Assembly (NCBI RefSeq): GCF_900459405.1
Contig: NZ_UHFN01000007.1
Span: forward strand, 434,001 to 498,000
Reading direction: 5' to 3'
Length of the DNA stretch: 64,000 nucleotides
Origin: Streptococcus hyointestinalis
GTDB taxonomy: Bacteria > Bacillota > Bacilli > Lactobacillales > Streptococcaceae
A program made the position numbers and the translations under genes. Positions 27,659 to 36,919 of this stretch are shown here, piece after piece (the first letter of the stretch is position 1; every line of letters begins with the position of its first letter). The notes beneath the pieces are model-generated. The model had not been told where the DNA came from. It made no database searches and worked only from the letters and a program-made list of their open reading frames with translations.

Positions 27659-28996
27659 ATGTCAGAATTAACACAAAACTTTACAGACAAACTCTACCAA
27701 GCATTTGAAGAAAATGCCAAGTACCGTGCTATTGAAAATGCCATCACTCACAACGGGCTTTTGAAATCTCTTGAAACCCGCCAAAGTGCTGTGGACAACG
27801 ACTATGCTTTTTCTATTGATTTGACAAAAGACGAAGTTGCTAACCAAAAAGCATCTGGACGTTGCTGGATGTTTGCTGCGCTAAACACTTTCCGTCATAA
27901 ACTCATCAGCGAGTTCAAGCTTGAAAACTTTGAATTGTCACAAGCCCACACCTTTTTCTGGGACAAGTATGAAAAATCAAACTGGTTCTTAGAGCAAATC
28001 ATCGCAACTGCTTCTGAGTCAACAGAGAGCCGCAAGGTTAAGTTTCTCCTTGACACTCCTCAACAAGACGGTGGTCAATGGGATATGGTCGTTTCCCTTT
28101 TTGAAAAATACGGTGTGGTTCCAAAATCTGTCTACCCAGAATCTGTCGCTTCAAGCAACAGCCGTGAGTTGAACCAATACCTAAACAAACTCCTTCGCCA
28201 AGATGCGCAAATCTTGCGTGATTTGATTAATAGTGGAGCAGACGAAGCTGCTGTTCAAGCTAAGAAAGAAGAGCTTCTGCAAGAAATCTTTAACTTCTTA
28301 GCCATGACTCTTGGCTTGCCACCACGTCAATTTGACTTTGCTTTCCGTGACAAAGACAATGCTTATCACGTGGAAAAAGACATCACACCGCAAGCTTTCT
28401 TTGAAAAGTATGTTGGCTTAAAACTCTCTGACTACGTTTCTGTTATCAATGCCCCAACAGCAGACAAGCCTTTTGGCAAATCTTACACTGTTGAGCTCCT
28501 TGGAAATGTCGTGGGTAGCCGCCCAGTCAAGTACATCAACCTTGAGATGGATCGTTTCAAAGAACTCGCTATCGCTCAATTACAATCTGGAGAAACCGTT
28601 TGGTTTGGTTCTGATGTCGGTCAATCAAGCGACCGTCAAGCTGGTATCATGGCGACAAACACTTACGATTTCGCCTCAAGCATGGACATCCACTTGACTC
28701 AAGACAAGGCAGGACGTCTAGACTATAGCGAAAGTCTCATGACACATGCTATGGTCTTGACAGGTGTGGATTTGGATGCCGATGGTAAATCCCTCAAATG
28801 GAAAGTGGAAAACTCATGGGGTGATAAGGTCGGACAAAAAGGTTACTTTGTCGCATCTGATAGCTGGATGGATGAGTACACTTACCAAATCGTTGTCCGC
28901 AAAGACTTGTTAACCGAAGAAGAACTCAAAGCCTACGAAGCAGAGCCACAAGTGCTGGCACCGTGGGATCCAATGGGAGCTCTTGCAAGCCACTAA
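27659..28996 (+). CDS. pepC: Aminopeptidase C (bleomycin hydrolase family)
   Basis: This 445-residue C1-family cysteine aminopeptidase removes N-terminal residues from peptides in the cytoplasm. The active site is Cys69 in SGRCWMFAALN, with His in THAMVLTG and Asn in ENSWGDK. The final residues (DPMGALASH) are near the usual family end. ATG 27659 with AGGAGGAAC upstream is used rather than an in-frame TTG at 27623. An insertion sequence begins 12 bp after the stop, so the natural terminator is now about 1.5 kb away (30502-30530). Confidence 0.96.
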   Translation: MSELTQNFTDKLYQAFEENAKYRAIENAITHNGLLKSLETRQSAVDNDYAFSIDLTKDEVANQKASGRCWMFAALNTFRHKLISEFKLENFELSQAHTFFWDKYEKSNWFLEQIIATASESTESRKVKFLLDTPQQDGGQWDMVVSLFEKYGVVPKSVYPESVASSNSRELNQYLNKLLRQDAQILRDLINSGADEAAVQAKKEELLQEIFNFLAMTLGLPPRQFDFAFRDKDNAYHVEKDITPQAFFEKYVGLKLSDYVSVINAPTADKPFGKSYTVELLGNVVGSRPVKYINLEMDRFKELAIAQLQSGETVWFGSDVGQSSDRQAGIMATNTYDFASSMDIHLTQDKAGRLDYSESLMTHAMVLTGVDLDADGKSLKWKVENSWGDKVGQKGYFVASDSWMDEYTYQIVVRKDLLTEEELKAYEAEPQVLAPWDPMGALASH

Positions 28997-29040
28997 TCTT
29001 GTTTTTTGGCTCTTTGTCAACTGTAGTGGGTGATGAAAAG

Positions 29041-30297
29041 CTATGTGCGAGAGAGAACGATTTTCGTTCTCTCTCTTTGTATGTTCAGAGTGATGAGAAT
29101 CTTGGTTCTAAAGTTCTTGAAGTTACGAAAGCCAAACGCTTGCCGTTTGATGTCTTTAATAAGCTTGTTAGTGGCTTCGAGTCTAGCGTTGGAATAAGGG
29201 TGTTTCAGGGCGTTGGTGATATAGACTTCGTACTTTATGAATGTCTTAAAAACTCTTGAAAAACTTGCGTTGACAGTACCCAAATTGTCGTGAATGAGTC
29301 CAAAGAAAGCCTTGACACGCTTCTCTTGAAAATGGAAAAGCAAAAGCTGGTAAAGTTCATAATAATAGCGGAGTTCGGGCGAAAAAGCTAAGGTTTTCTG
29401 GACAATTTCTCTAGGTGTCAGAGTTTGTCGAAAGGTTCTGGAGTAGAAAGCCTTGTCGGAGAGTTTTCTGCTGTCTTTTTGCAGGATTTTCCAGTGATTT
29501 TTCATGGCTCTGTAAGGCAGAGATGTCTTGTTAAATGCCTTCATGATGGCAATGCGAGTGGTCATCATGGCTCGACTAAGGTGCTGCGCAATGTGGAAAC
29601 GGTCAAGAACAATCTCAGCCTTTGGAAATAGTTTCCCAATGATAGGAATGTAGGCACCAGACATGTCAACAGTCACGATTTTGACTGCTTCTCTGGCTTG
29701 CCTGGAATACTTGTAGAAATGCTTCTTGATGGTTGTTTGCCGATTGTTTTCAAGAAGAGCAATGATTTTCTTGGTCTTAAAATCTTGCGCAATGAAAGCT
29801 AGTTTCCCCTTGTTTCTTGCGAATTCATCCCAGCTCAAGACCTCTGGTAAAGTCTCAAAGTTGTCCTTAAAAGTGAAAGCGTTCAGCTGCCTCTGGACGG
29901 TAGAAACAGAGACGTGGAGGCGTCTTGCGATGTCTGTATTGGTCTGTTTCTCGATGAGAAGCTGCGTGATTTTCGCCCAGACAGGCTGTGAGATTTGGCA
30001 ATGTTTCTTGACCAGGCTAGTTTTGGCGACAGAAACCCTACGGCACGCTTTACACTGAAAGCGTCGCTTTCTAAGCTTTAAGACAGTTGCCATGCCTTGC
30101 ACATCCAAGATTGGGATGGTGGAAGGTCTTTGAAAGTCGTACTTGATCATCTTTCCTTGACAATGAGGACAGGCTGGAGCGGGATAATCCAGCTCGGCTC
30201 TTATCTCGATGTGAGTCTGATGTTTGAGAACAATTGATATTTTGATGTTTAAGTCTTTGATTCCAATGAGTTTTGTGCTATTCTTAATATGTTCCAT
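29041..30297 (-). CDS. ISL3-family transposase
   Basis: The 418-residue protein has an N-terminal zinc-binding region (CPHC and CKAC pairs, about residues 43-83), a helix-turn-helix (IARRLHVSVSTVQRQL) and a DDE catalytic domain: Asp in TVDMSGAY, Asp in VLDRFHI and Glu in RLEATNKLIKDIKRQAFGF. It is full-length with no frameshift, so the element could be active. Confidence 0.93.
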   Translation of the reverse strand: MEHIKNSTKLIGIKDLNIKISIVLKHQTHIEIRAELDYPAPACPHCQGKMIKYDFQRPSTIPILDVQGMATVLKLRKRRFQCKACRRVSVAKTSLVKKHCQISQPVWAKITQLLIEKQTNTDIARRLHVSVSTVQRQLNAFTFKDNFETLPEVLSWDEFARNKGKLAFIAQDFKTKKIIALLENNRQTTIKKHFYKYSRQAREAVKIVTVDMSGAYIPIIGKLFPKAEIVLDRFHIAQHLSRAMMTTRIAIMKAFNKTSLPYRAMKNHWKILQKDSRKLSDKAFYSRTFRQTLTPREIVQKTLAFSPELRYYYELYQLLLFHFQEKRVKAFFGLIHDNLGTVNASFSRVFKTFIKYEVYITNALKHPYSNARLEATNKLIKDIKRQAFGFRNFKNFRTKILITLNIQRERTKIVLSRT

Positions 30298-30337
30298 AAG
30301 TACCTCCTAATGATGGTTTAGTCGCTTTTCATTATAA

Positions 30338-30499
30338 GTCTTATGGGACTTTTTTCATACAGATAAAAAGCCCTATAACCTCTGAGGTGGCGTTACCCAC
30401 TACAGATATTATAGAGCCGTCTTATGGGACTTTTTTCATACAGATAAAAAGCCCTATAACCTCTGAGGTGGCGTTACCAACTACAGATATTATAGAGCC
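30338..30499. repeat. Two tandem 81-bp copies of the ISL3 right end
   Basis: 30338-30418 and 30419-30499 are identical except for CCCAC versus CCAAC near the end. Each copy ends with the IS terminus GAGCC. Confidence 0.9.
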
Positions 30500-30501
30500 A
30501 A

Positions 30502-30530
30502 GAAATCAGCCCAGTGGCTGGTTTCTTTTT
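30502..30530 (+). terminator. Intrinsic terminator, probably the displaced pepC terminator
   Basis: Arms GAAATCAGCC and GGCTGGTTTC (one G-U pair) with loop CAGT and T5. No gene on this strand ends just before it apart from pepC across the insertion. Confidence 0.65.
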
Positions 30531-30547
30531 GTCTTTTAGGAGGAAAA

Positions 30548-31030
30548 ATGGAATTTTACATGAAGTTACCCCGCAACAAGCGTGAATTTGCCCTGTTTTT
30601 GCTGATTGTGTCTCTTATTTCGGTCAATCTGATTGCGCCCTTGATTTCTTGCTTGACGCAGGGCTTTTCGCTTGAGACCTATCAGCACACTCTCACGCTT
30701 CTACCTAGGATTTGGCTAATTATAGTCATTCTCGTTCTTTTGACACATTCACTAGCAGAAAAGCTCATGAATCGCTTTACAGCAGAGACAGATAGTTTCA
30801 ATGCCAAAATCACCATCACTATCTTATTTAATGTTTGCATGATAGCCATTGTCATGATACTTGTTGGTCCTTGGATTGGTAGTGATCATGTTTATTGGAT
30901 GGGGCTTTCTGCCTATATAGCAAGTCTTGCTCGCAACATGACGATTGTCTTTCTTGTAGAAGCCGTGATTGCACAGCCTGTGGCTCGAGCTGTTCTCTAT
31001 CGTATACACAGGTCTGTTGATAGCAAATAA
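30548..31030 (+). CDS. DUF2798 family membrane protein
   Basis: This 160-residue protein has four hydrophobic segments arranged as two similar halves (about residues 12-75 and 85-150), each with the DUF2798 layout. The N-terminus has PRNKREF, typical of the family. The function is unknown. AGGAGG lies 4 bp before the ATG. The gene converges on pbp1A across a shared terminator. Confidence 0.75.
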   Translation: MEFYMKLPRNKREFALFLLIVSLISVNLIAPLISCLTQGFSLETYQHTLTLLPRIWLIIVILVLLTHSLAEKLMNRFTAETDSFNAKITITILFNVCMIAIVMILVGPWIGSDHVYWMGLSAYIASLARNMTIVFLVEAVIAQPVARAVLYRIHRSVDSK

Positions 31031-31053
31031 AAACCAACCCTAAGGTTGGTTTT
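31030..31053. terminator. Bidirectional terminator between DUF2798 gene and pbp1A
   Basis: Arms AAAACCAACC and GGTTGGTTTT around CTAA, with A and T runs on both sides. Confidence 0.85.
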
Positions 31054-31055
31054 TA

Positions 31056-33251
31056 TTATGGGTTGTTAAAATGATTACCGTTATTTACGGTACTGTTGTC
31101 CTCGCTGTCGTCATCCTCTGTATCTGTTTGTTGAGAGTTTGTGTCAGAGGAGCTTTCAGTGCTTGACTCATCCTCTTCATCTTGGCTTTCGCTCTCATCA
31201 GTAGAGGACGTGCTAGTAGATGTGCTTGAGCTGCTACTATAGGTAGTTGCTGTGCTCAAATAGCTTGGTGTTGTGCCGCTAAGATAGAGGTAGCCACCAC
31301 TACGATAAAGTCCGCTTGGCATTGTGAAGTCTGAGCTGTAGCCATTTGTCAGATAGGTCATCATCGCCTTGTAGACATCGGTTGCAACGTAAAGACCGTT
31401 ACCATAGATTGGTGTGAGACGGTTCTTGTAACCTGTCCAGACAGCCATAGCGTATTTGTTGGTGTAGCCAACAAAGTTTTCATCTGGCGCCATAGTACCT
31501 ACGACACTGTTGTAGATACCTGTAGACGCTTCGATTTGAGCAAGCTCATCATCGCTGTAGTTGGATGTACCGGTTTTACCAGCTTGAATAACGCCTGAGA
31601 TGCTAGCACGTGTCCCTGTACCGTAAGTCAGTACAGTTTTCATCATGTCAGTCATCATATAAGCGGTTGTCTCGCTCATCGCCTTGCTACCCTTAGCGTC
31701 GTAGGTCTCAGTTGTCCCATCGCTAAATTCAATCTTATTGACATACTGTGGTTCGTAGTAAGTACCACCATTAGCAAAGGCAGCGTAAGCAGCAGCCATT
31801 TTTTCAGAGCTAGCACCGTATTTTTGGTCGGAGCTGCTGGTGTTACTTGAGATAGCGTTTGAATAGAGCAACTCTGGATAGTCAATGCCAAGTCCATTTA
31901 GGAACTTGAGGGCGTAGTCTAGTCCAGTTGCTTCAAGGGCACGCACGGCAGGGACGTTACGAGATTGTTGGATAGCAGTTTGCATGGTCATCCAACCAAG
32001 ATATTGTCTATCCCAGTCGTAAATCTGCGTGCTTGTTCCTGGCCAGTAGTAGATCGAGTCGTTCAGACGCTGAGCTGTTGAGGTGTATTTACCACTCTCA
32101 ATAGCTGGTGCATAGTCTGTGATAGGTTTCATGGTTGAACCCCAGTCACGGTCTGTCAGCACCGCTTGGTTGGTACCAAAGGAGACGTTGGTATCTTGAT
32201 TACGTCCACCTAATTGAGCGATAACCTTACCGTTTGTGACGTCAACAACTGTTGAAGCCACTTGCAAATCGTCATCTGGATAGTTAACATAAAGACCAGT
32301 GTTGTAAATATCATAGAGCTGTTGTTGCGCTTCTGGGATGATATTGGTGTAGACCTTGAGTCCAGCTGTGAAGATGTCCTGTCCAGTCTTGTCCTTGACT
32401 TGCTCGATGACTTGCTTGAGGTAGTTATCCATGTATTTAGGATAGCTTGTAGACTCTTTGAGTTCTTGCAGTCCATCTGTGACAGGTGTTGCAATAGCTG
32501 TGTTGTACTCTGATTTTGTGATATTGCCGTCTTTGTACATTTCACGAAGAACGGTATCACGTCTTGTCTTCGCAGCTTCTGGCTGGTCATAAGGATTGTA
32601 CTGGCTTGGGGCTTGTGGGATACCAGCAAGCAGTGCCAGCTGAGCAATGGAGAGGTCTTTTAGGTCTTTGCCATAGTAAGACTTGGCAGCTGTCAGCATA
32701 CCATAGTTTCCATTTCCCATGTAGACCTTGTTGATGTAGAAGGTGAGGATTTCTTCTTTGGTGTATTTGCGCTCCATTTGAATAGCCATCCAAACCTCTT
32801 GCGCTTTACGTTTTAAGGTTTGGTCGGATTCTTTTGTGGAGAAGTAAGCGAGCTTAATCAACTGCTGATCAAGCGTCGATCCCCCTTGGGTACTCGAGCT
32901 TGTCAGATTGTGAAAAGCAGCACCCAAGATACGGTAAACATCGACACCACGATGTTTAAAGAAACGCTTGTCCTCAATGGAAGTAATAGCATTGACCAAG
33001 TTGAGAGGAATGTCGCTAGTTTTTGCGCTCTCACGTTTTTCAGAACCAAGGTCAGCAATCAAGTTGTTATTGGCATCGTAGACCAAGCTGGAGTTTGCTG
33101 ATTTGAGTGATTTTTCGGATAATTTTGGTGCCGTTGCTGCGTAGTAAGCAAACAAAGAAGCACCGGCAATAACTGCAACAATGAAGAGGCTGATAGCAAT
33201 ACCAATACCATATTTCAGCCATTTAAATACTGTCTTTTTTATGATAATCAC
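31056..33251 (-). CDS. pbp1A: Penicillin-binding protein 1A, bifunctional transglycosylase/transpeptidase
   Basis: This is a 731-residue class A PBP. A basic N-terminus and one membrane segment (about residues 12-36) precede a GT51 glycosyltransferase domain ([28 protein letters not shown]) and a transpeptidase domain (STMK at Ser372, SRN, KTGT). The last 70 or so residues are a Ser/Glu/Asp-rich extracellular tail. It polymerises and crosslinks peripheral peptidoglycan. It follows recU by 3 bp, the usual streptococcal order. Confidence 0.95.
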   Translation of the reverse strand: MIIIKKTVFKWLKYGIGIAISLFIVAVIAGASLFAYYAATAPKLSEKSLKSANSSLVYDANNNLIADLGSEKRESAKTSDIPLNLVNAITSIEDKRFFKHRGVDVYRILGAAFHNLTSSSTQGGSTLDQQLIKLAYFSTKESDQTLKRKAQEVWMAIQMERKYTKEEILTFYINKVYMGNGNYGMLTAAKSYYGKDLKDLSIAQLALLAGIPQAPSQYNPYDQPEAAKTRRDTVLREMYKDGNITKSEYNTAIATPVTDGLQELKESTSYPKYMDNYLKQVIEQVKDKTGQDIFTAGLKVYTNIIPEAQQQLYDIYNTGLYVNYPDDDLQVASTVVDVTNGKVIAQLGGRNQDTNVSFGTNQAVLTDRDWGSTMKPITDYAPAIESGKYTSTAQRLNDSIYYWPGTSTQIYDWDRQYLGWMTMQTAIQQSRNVPAVRALEATGLDYALKFLNGLGIDYPELLYSNAISSNTSSSDQKYGASSEKMAAAYAAFANGGTYYEPQYVNKIEFSDGTTETYDAKGSKAMSETTAYMMTDMMKTVLTYGTGTRASISGVIQAGKTGTSNYSDDELAQIEASTGIYNSVVGTMAPDENFVGYTNKYAMAVWTGYKNRLTPIYGNGLYVATDVYKAMMTYLTNGYSSDFTMPSGLYRSGGYLYLSGTTPSYLSTATTYSSSSSTSTSTSSTDESESQDEEDESSTESSSDTNSQQTDTEDDDSEDNSTVNNGNHFNNP

Positions 33252-33254
33252 CGC

Positions 33255-33848
33255 CTAAAATAAATGATCGTCCACAACTTCCAAGTAAGGAACTTGCGGA
33301 TAAGCGCCCAAACCAATTTCAAATCCATTTTTTTTGATATAATCAAGAGGCATGGATTTGGCACCTAAATCAACTTGATAAAAGTCAATCAAGAGCTTGG
33401 CAGGTAAGAGATAGGTTTCTTTTAAGGTTGAAAAATGCAAAAGTACAAAGCAAATCCCGTCTTGTTCGACAACATTGGCCATGTGCGTAATTTGATGCTG
33501 ATGAAAATTTTTCATAGGCATGGCTGTCTTTTGCTGGGTCTCTTTGGCTTCAAAGTCAATGTAGCGTCCCTTGTAAACACCAGAGTAGTCTGTTGTAGAA
33601 GCTTGTCTAAAGTAGGCCTCTACAATCTTAGCACGGCTGCGCTTTGGATAGTCAACCTTGACAATCTGGATAGGGGTTGGCTTTTTATGGATGACTGCTA
33701 TCTTGCGTGAGAGGTAGTAAGCATTGGTTGCATTGATTGCAGCTTCAAAGCTCATCCCACGGTTAGCAAAATCCACCGTTTTACGCTTAGACTTGTTAGA
33801 ACGAAGAGGGGTGCTTTTACGAATAAGTCCATGAGGATAGTTTACCAT
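33255..33848 (-). CDS. recU: Holliday junction resolvase RecU
   Basis: This 197-residue endonuclease of the RecU family cuts four-way junctions during recombination and chromosome segregation. The catalytic pattern is visible: [15 protein letters not shown], then [13 protein letters not shown] (acidic metal ligands and Lys) and HQHQITHM. The N-terminal arm is basic. The ATG has TAGGAG upstream. It is co-transcribed with pbp1A and divergent from the ypsA-like gene. Confidence 0.94.
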   Translation of the reverse strand: MVNYPHGLIRKSTPLRSNKSKRKTVDFANRGMSFEAAINATNAYYLSRKIAVIHKKPTPIQIVKVDYPKRSRAKIVEAYFRQASTTDYSGVYKGRYIDFEAKETQQKTAMPMKNFHQHQITHMANVVEQDGICFVLLHFSTLKETYLLPAKLLIDFYQVDLGAKSMPLDYIKKNGFEIGLGAYPQVPYLEVVDDHLF

Positions 33849-33929
33849 TGTTGAAAACTCCTAACACCATTTTCCTTATAAGTTATAAGCCATACTATTA
33901 TACCATATTTTCAGAAAGGATTACATAAA

Positions 33930-34451
33930 ATGACTGCAGTTTTAATTTCGGGCTATAAAAGTTTTGAGTTGGGGATCTTTGCAGATAGCGACCCCAAGCT
34001 TGCGATTATTAAGCGAGCGATACGAAAAGACCTCATTCATTTTTTGGATGAGGGGACGGACTGGTTCATTTTTATGGGCAATCTCGGCTTTGAGTATTGG
34101 GCACTTGAGGTGGCAAAGGATTTAAAAGAGGAAGGTTATGAGTTTAGTATGGCAACACTATTTCCTTTTGAAAATCATGGCAGCAACTGGAATGAAGCTA
34201 ATCAAGAAAAGTTACAAGCTTTCAAAAACGTTGATTTTATTAAGTTTTCGTATCCTCACTATGACAACCCAAGCCAATTTACCAACCATAATCGCTTTGC
34301 GATTAGTAACACCGACGAGGCTTATCTTTTTTACGATGAGGAGCTAGAGACTAATCTCAAGTACCTTTTAGAGCTGATGAAAAATGAAGCAAACTACCCA
34401 ATTACGTATCTGACCTTTGACCGGTTAAATGAAATCGCACAAGAAGAATAA
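33930..34451 (+). CDS. YpsA/UPF0398 (DUF1273) family protein
   Basis: This 173-residue protein has the family pattern: [14 protein letters not shown] at the N-terminus, a central [17 protein letters not shown] and [13 protein letters not shown]. The fold is related to Rossmann-like nucleotide-binding (SLOG/LOG) proteins. In Bacillus, YpsA affects cell division, and it lies near gpsB there as here. The stop codon touches the target duplication of the IS30-family element. Confidence 0.88.
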   Translation: MTAVLISGYKSFELGIFADSDPKLAIIKRAIRKDLIHFLDEGTDWFIFMGNLGFEYWALEVAKDLKEEGYEFSMATLFPFENHGSNWNEANQEKLQAFKNVDFIKFSYPHYDNPSQFTNHNRFAISNTDEAYLFYDEELETNLKYLLELMKNEANYPITYLTFDRLNEIAQEE

Positions 34452-34463
34452 AGGTAATATTTT

Positions 34464-36001
34464 GGTAAATTCTCAAAGTAAGTTCTAGTTCCCGTCCTTC
34501 CAGAAGTTACTCTGAGAAAACTGCATAAAATCAACAGAATTTAGTCTCAGACTAAGTTCTGTTTTTGACTAAAAATGCTGATAATAGTGAGTTTTAGGCT
34601 TGAAAATATTGAAAAAAGGGTACACTAAAGTTACTGGCTCTGAGACGTCTCAAAGTAAGTTCTAGTCATCTGGAATTTAGGACGGGACAAGTTCCTTTCT
34701 ATTTTGAAATTATTTTCTGATAAAAACTAGCGATTATTTATCTAATAATCGAGGTGATTGGATGACGTTTTCAGGGTCAATTTTAGAGATACCGAGAAGT
34801 GTTGCCACTTCCTCACCGTAGGTAAATGTAAAGAGTTCATAAGCCGATTTTCCGTTGAAAGAAGCTCGTTTGACGCTGTTGACATGTGAACAAACTAGGT
34901 TGATGTCATCCTGTGTCAAGTTATCGAAGCTAGTTCCTTTAGGGAGAATATCTCTGATAAGCGTGTGATTTTTCTCAATTCTCCCCTTCTGGTCAGAATG
35001 ATTTGGGTCACAGAAGAAGAGTTTAGATTCTCCACGAACATCCATTTCGATATCGTCTACTCTAGCGAATTCACCGCCATTATCGGTCAGAATGACAGGG
35101 AATAGTTCGCAGAAGCTCATCTCTTTCTGGTGTAGGTCATTCTTGATAGCGTAGAGGTGTTTAGCGACCTCATTAGCTGTTTTATTATCCAGTAACCGAG
35201 CGAAAATAAAGTTGCAGTAGGAGAGGTTAAAAGTGAGAAGTACCTTTCCTCCAATCCTTCCAGTAACGGTGTCCATTTCCAGCCAGTAGCTGATATCATT
35301 CTTAGTAAGAAAGCCTTGGAAGTCCTCGTAAGACCGTCCTTCTCTAGCAGTTTTAGGAATGGGTTGGAGATTTCTGGTTCTCCGCTTTCTGAATTTCACG
35401 ACACGGGGGAAATCAATAGGCTTTGTGGACAGATAGCCCTTTTCAAGGTATCTGTAGATAGAAGCTCTGGATGCCGAAAGTTCATTTGAGGCGATGATGT
35501 GGTTGAGGTGTTGTCCTTTTTTGATGGCAGAAGAGACAATCTCGTCCATGCGATAGAATTCTTCCTTGTTTAGGGCAACACCTGTTCTCGAATCTGAGAG
35601 CTTAGCTTCATAATCCAGCTGAGCTCTTTTTGCGTAGTAGAACTGTTTCTGGTATCCACAATTGCATCTCTTTTTCGGACAGGCATTACAAACGTAAGGA
35701 GCCTTTTTGAGTAGAGGGCAGGCCTCACAATTGGATGTCACAGAATTTTCTTTAACCACTCGATTTCTGCGAACTTCTTTTGAGATTGTAGACGGGTCTT
35801 TACCTAGCTTAGTAGCGATAGCTGAGAAGGTTTTTAGCTGTTCGATTCCTATTTGAATATCGTTGCGATCAGAGAGAGTTAAGTGTTTGTTTTTCATTGT
35901 CAGTTACCAACTTGTCCCATAGTAAGTTCTACCTTATTTTTTTGTCTCAGTCTAATTTCCAGTTTTTAAGACAGACTAGAACTTACTTTGAGAATTTTGG
36001 G
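34464..36001 (-). mobile_element. IS30-family insertion sequence
   Basis: Perfect 22-bp inverted repeats lie at 34468-34489 and 35975-35996 (core CTCAAAGTAAGTTCTAG). A 13-bp direct repeat AAGGTAATATTTT flanks the element at 34451-34463 and 36002-36014. One intact transposase is encoded on the minus strand. A third copy of the inverted-repeat core lies inside at 34648-34666. The element sits between ypsA and gpsB. Confidence 0.85.
34734..35897 (-). CDS. IS30-family transposase
   Basis: The 387-residue protein has an N-terminal helix-turn-helix of the IS30 type (LTLSDRNDIQIGIEQLKTFSAIATKLGKDPSTISKEV contains it), a Cys-rich segment (CEAC, CNAC, CNCG; about residues 58-85) and a DDE integrase core: WLEMDTVTG, LTDNGGEF and GRIEKNHTLIRDILPKGTSF. 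It is full-length. Confidence 0.93.
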   Translation of the reverse strand: MKNKHLTLSDRNDIQIGIEQLKTFSAIATKLGKDPSTISKEVRRNRVVKENSVTSNCEACPLLKKAPYVCNACPKKRCNCGYQKQFYYAKRAQLDYEAKLSDSRTGVALNKEEFYRMDEIVSSAIKKGQHLNHIIASNELSASRASIYRYLEKGYLSTKPIDFPRVVKFRKRRTRNLQPIPKTAREGRSYEDFQGFLTKNDISYWLEMDTVTGRIGGKVLLTFNLSYCNFIFARLLDNKTANEVAKHLYAIKNDLHQKEMSFCELFPVILTDNGGEFARVDDIEMDVRGESKLFFCDPNHSDQKGRIEKNHTLIRDILPKGTSFDNLTQDDINLVCSHVNSVKRASFNGKSAYELFTFTYGEEVATLLGISKIDPENVIQSPRLLDK

Positions 36002-36071
36002 AAGGTAATATTTTAGTGTAATGACCTTAATTTAGCTTGATTTTTAGCGTAAATTTAGGTATCATTAAGAA

Positions 36072-36091
36072 GCACTTAGTATACTTAGTGC
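36072..36091 (+). promoter_or_regulatory. Near-palindrome over the gpsB -10 region
   Basis: GCACTTAGTATACTTAGTGC is symmetric except for one pair of positions. The centre contains a -10-like TATACT (36080-36085). It lies 36 bp before the gpsB ATG and could be a regulator site or a chance symmetry. Confidence 0.4.
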
Positions 36092-36126
36092 GCTAACGAT
36101 TTGAATGTAAGGGAGATTAGAGCCGT

Positions 36127-36468
36127 ATGAATGTGAAATATATCCCCAAGGATATCTTTGAAAAAGACTTTAAGGTTGCCATGCGTGGTTATGACCGCAG
36201 CGAAGTAGATGAATTTTTGGATGATGTCATTAAGGACTATGAAGCCTTTATGGCAGAGATTGAACGCTTAAAGGCAGAAAACACCAACCTTAAAAAAGCC
36301 AATGCTGAACAACCAAAAGACATGGCTTCAGCTTATCGCAAGACCAATTCTTTCTATGCAGAGCAACCGCAGGCTGTTAAAAGCTCGCAAACTGCGACTA
36401 ATCTAGATATTTTAAAACGTATTAGTCGTCTTGAAAAGGAAGTCTTTGGCAAACAAATCAGAGAATAA
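36127..36468 (+). CDS. gpsB: Cell division protein GpsB
   Basis: This 113-residue DivIVA-domain protein has an N-terminal membrane-associating region with FKVAMRGYDRSEVDEFLDDVIKDYE, a coiled coil to about residue 58, and a small C-terminal helical domain (LDILKRISRLEKEVFG). It couples septal and peripheral wall synthesis, binding PBPs and StkP. The place before rnpB and the rlmL-like gene is conserved in streptococci. Confidence 0.95.
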   Translation: MNVKYIPKDIFEKDFKVAMRGYDRSEVDEFLDDVIKDYEAFMAEIERLKAENTNLKKANAEQPKDMASAYRKTNSFYAEQPQAVKSSQTATNLDILKRISRLEKEVFGKQIRE

Positions 36469-36474
36469 TAAAAA

Positions 36475-36860
36475 CTGTGCAATTTTTGGATAATCGCGTG
36501 GTGTTTAGATACCATGAGGAAAGTCCATGCTAGCACTGGCTGTGATGCCGGTAGTGTTTGTGCTAGGCGAAAAAATAAGCCTAGGGAGGTAGCGATACCT
36601 TACGGCGATCAAAAGAGCTAAGTCTTTGATATGCTCAAGTAGATCTGAAAAGTGCCACAGTGACGTAGTTTTTAGGGAAACCTAAAAAGTGGAACGCGGT
36701 AAACCCCTCAAGCTAGCAACCCAAACTTTGGTAGGGGCATGGGATAGTTGGAAACGAACGATCTATCCTGACTGCTTTTGCAGTAGACAGATGATTATCG
36801 AAGGTGGCAAGACCTAGTTGCCGCCGGAACAAAACATGGCTTATAGAAAATTGCATAATA
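36475..36860 (+). ncRNA. rnpB: RNase P RNA (type B)
   Basis: The catalytic RNA of RNase P removes tRNA 5' leaders. Recognisable conserved parts are GAGGAAAGTCCATGCTAGCAC near 36517 (P4/J region), GAAACGAACGATC near 36752, GCCGCCGGAACAAAA near 36820 and the closing pairing between the first bases (TGTGCAATTTT) and the last (GAAAATTGCATA). Size of about 385 nt is normal for Firmicutes. The exact ends are estimated to within a few bases. Confidence 0.93.
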
Positions 36861-36867
36861 GGTTTTT

Positions 36868-36903
36868 AGGAGCTGGGCTATGGGTTCAGCTCCTATCTTT
36901 TTG
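36868..36903 (+). terminator. Terminator after rnpB
   Basis: Arms AGGAGCTG and CAGCTCCT, then ATCTTTTT. Confidence 0.85.
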
Positions 36904-36919
36904 AAAGTAAGGATAGGAT

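Larger units (their letters stand above)
29008..30499 (-). mobile_element. ISL3-family insertion sequence with duplicated right end
   Basis: The element carries one ISL3-type transposase on the minus strand. The left end at 29008 begins GGCTCTTTGTC and continues TGTAGTGGGT. The right end at 30418 reads, in complement, GGCTCTATAA and then TGTAGTGGGT, giving imperfect inverted repeats of about 25 bp. The right-hand 81 bp (30338-30418) are repeated in tandem at 30419-30499 with one mismatch. No clear target duplication is visible. It lies between pepC and what looks like its terminator. Confidence 0.85.

Noticed and set aside
30338..30499. The tandem 81-bp repeats as the start of a CRISPR array
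   Set aside because: Only two copies with no spacer between them, and each contains the IS terminus. No cas genes are in the window.
34648..34666. Internal copy of the IS30 inverted-repeat core as evidence of a second nested element
   Set aside because: No partner repeat or second transposase is seen. More likely a subterminal binding site.
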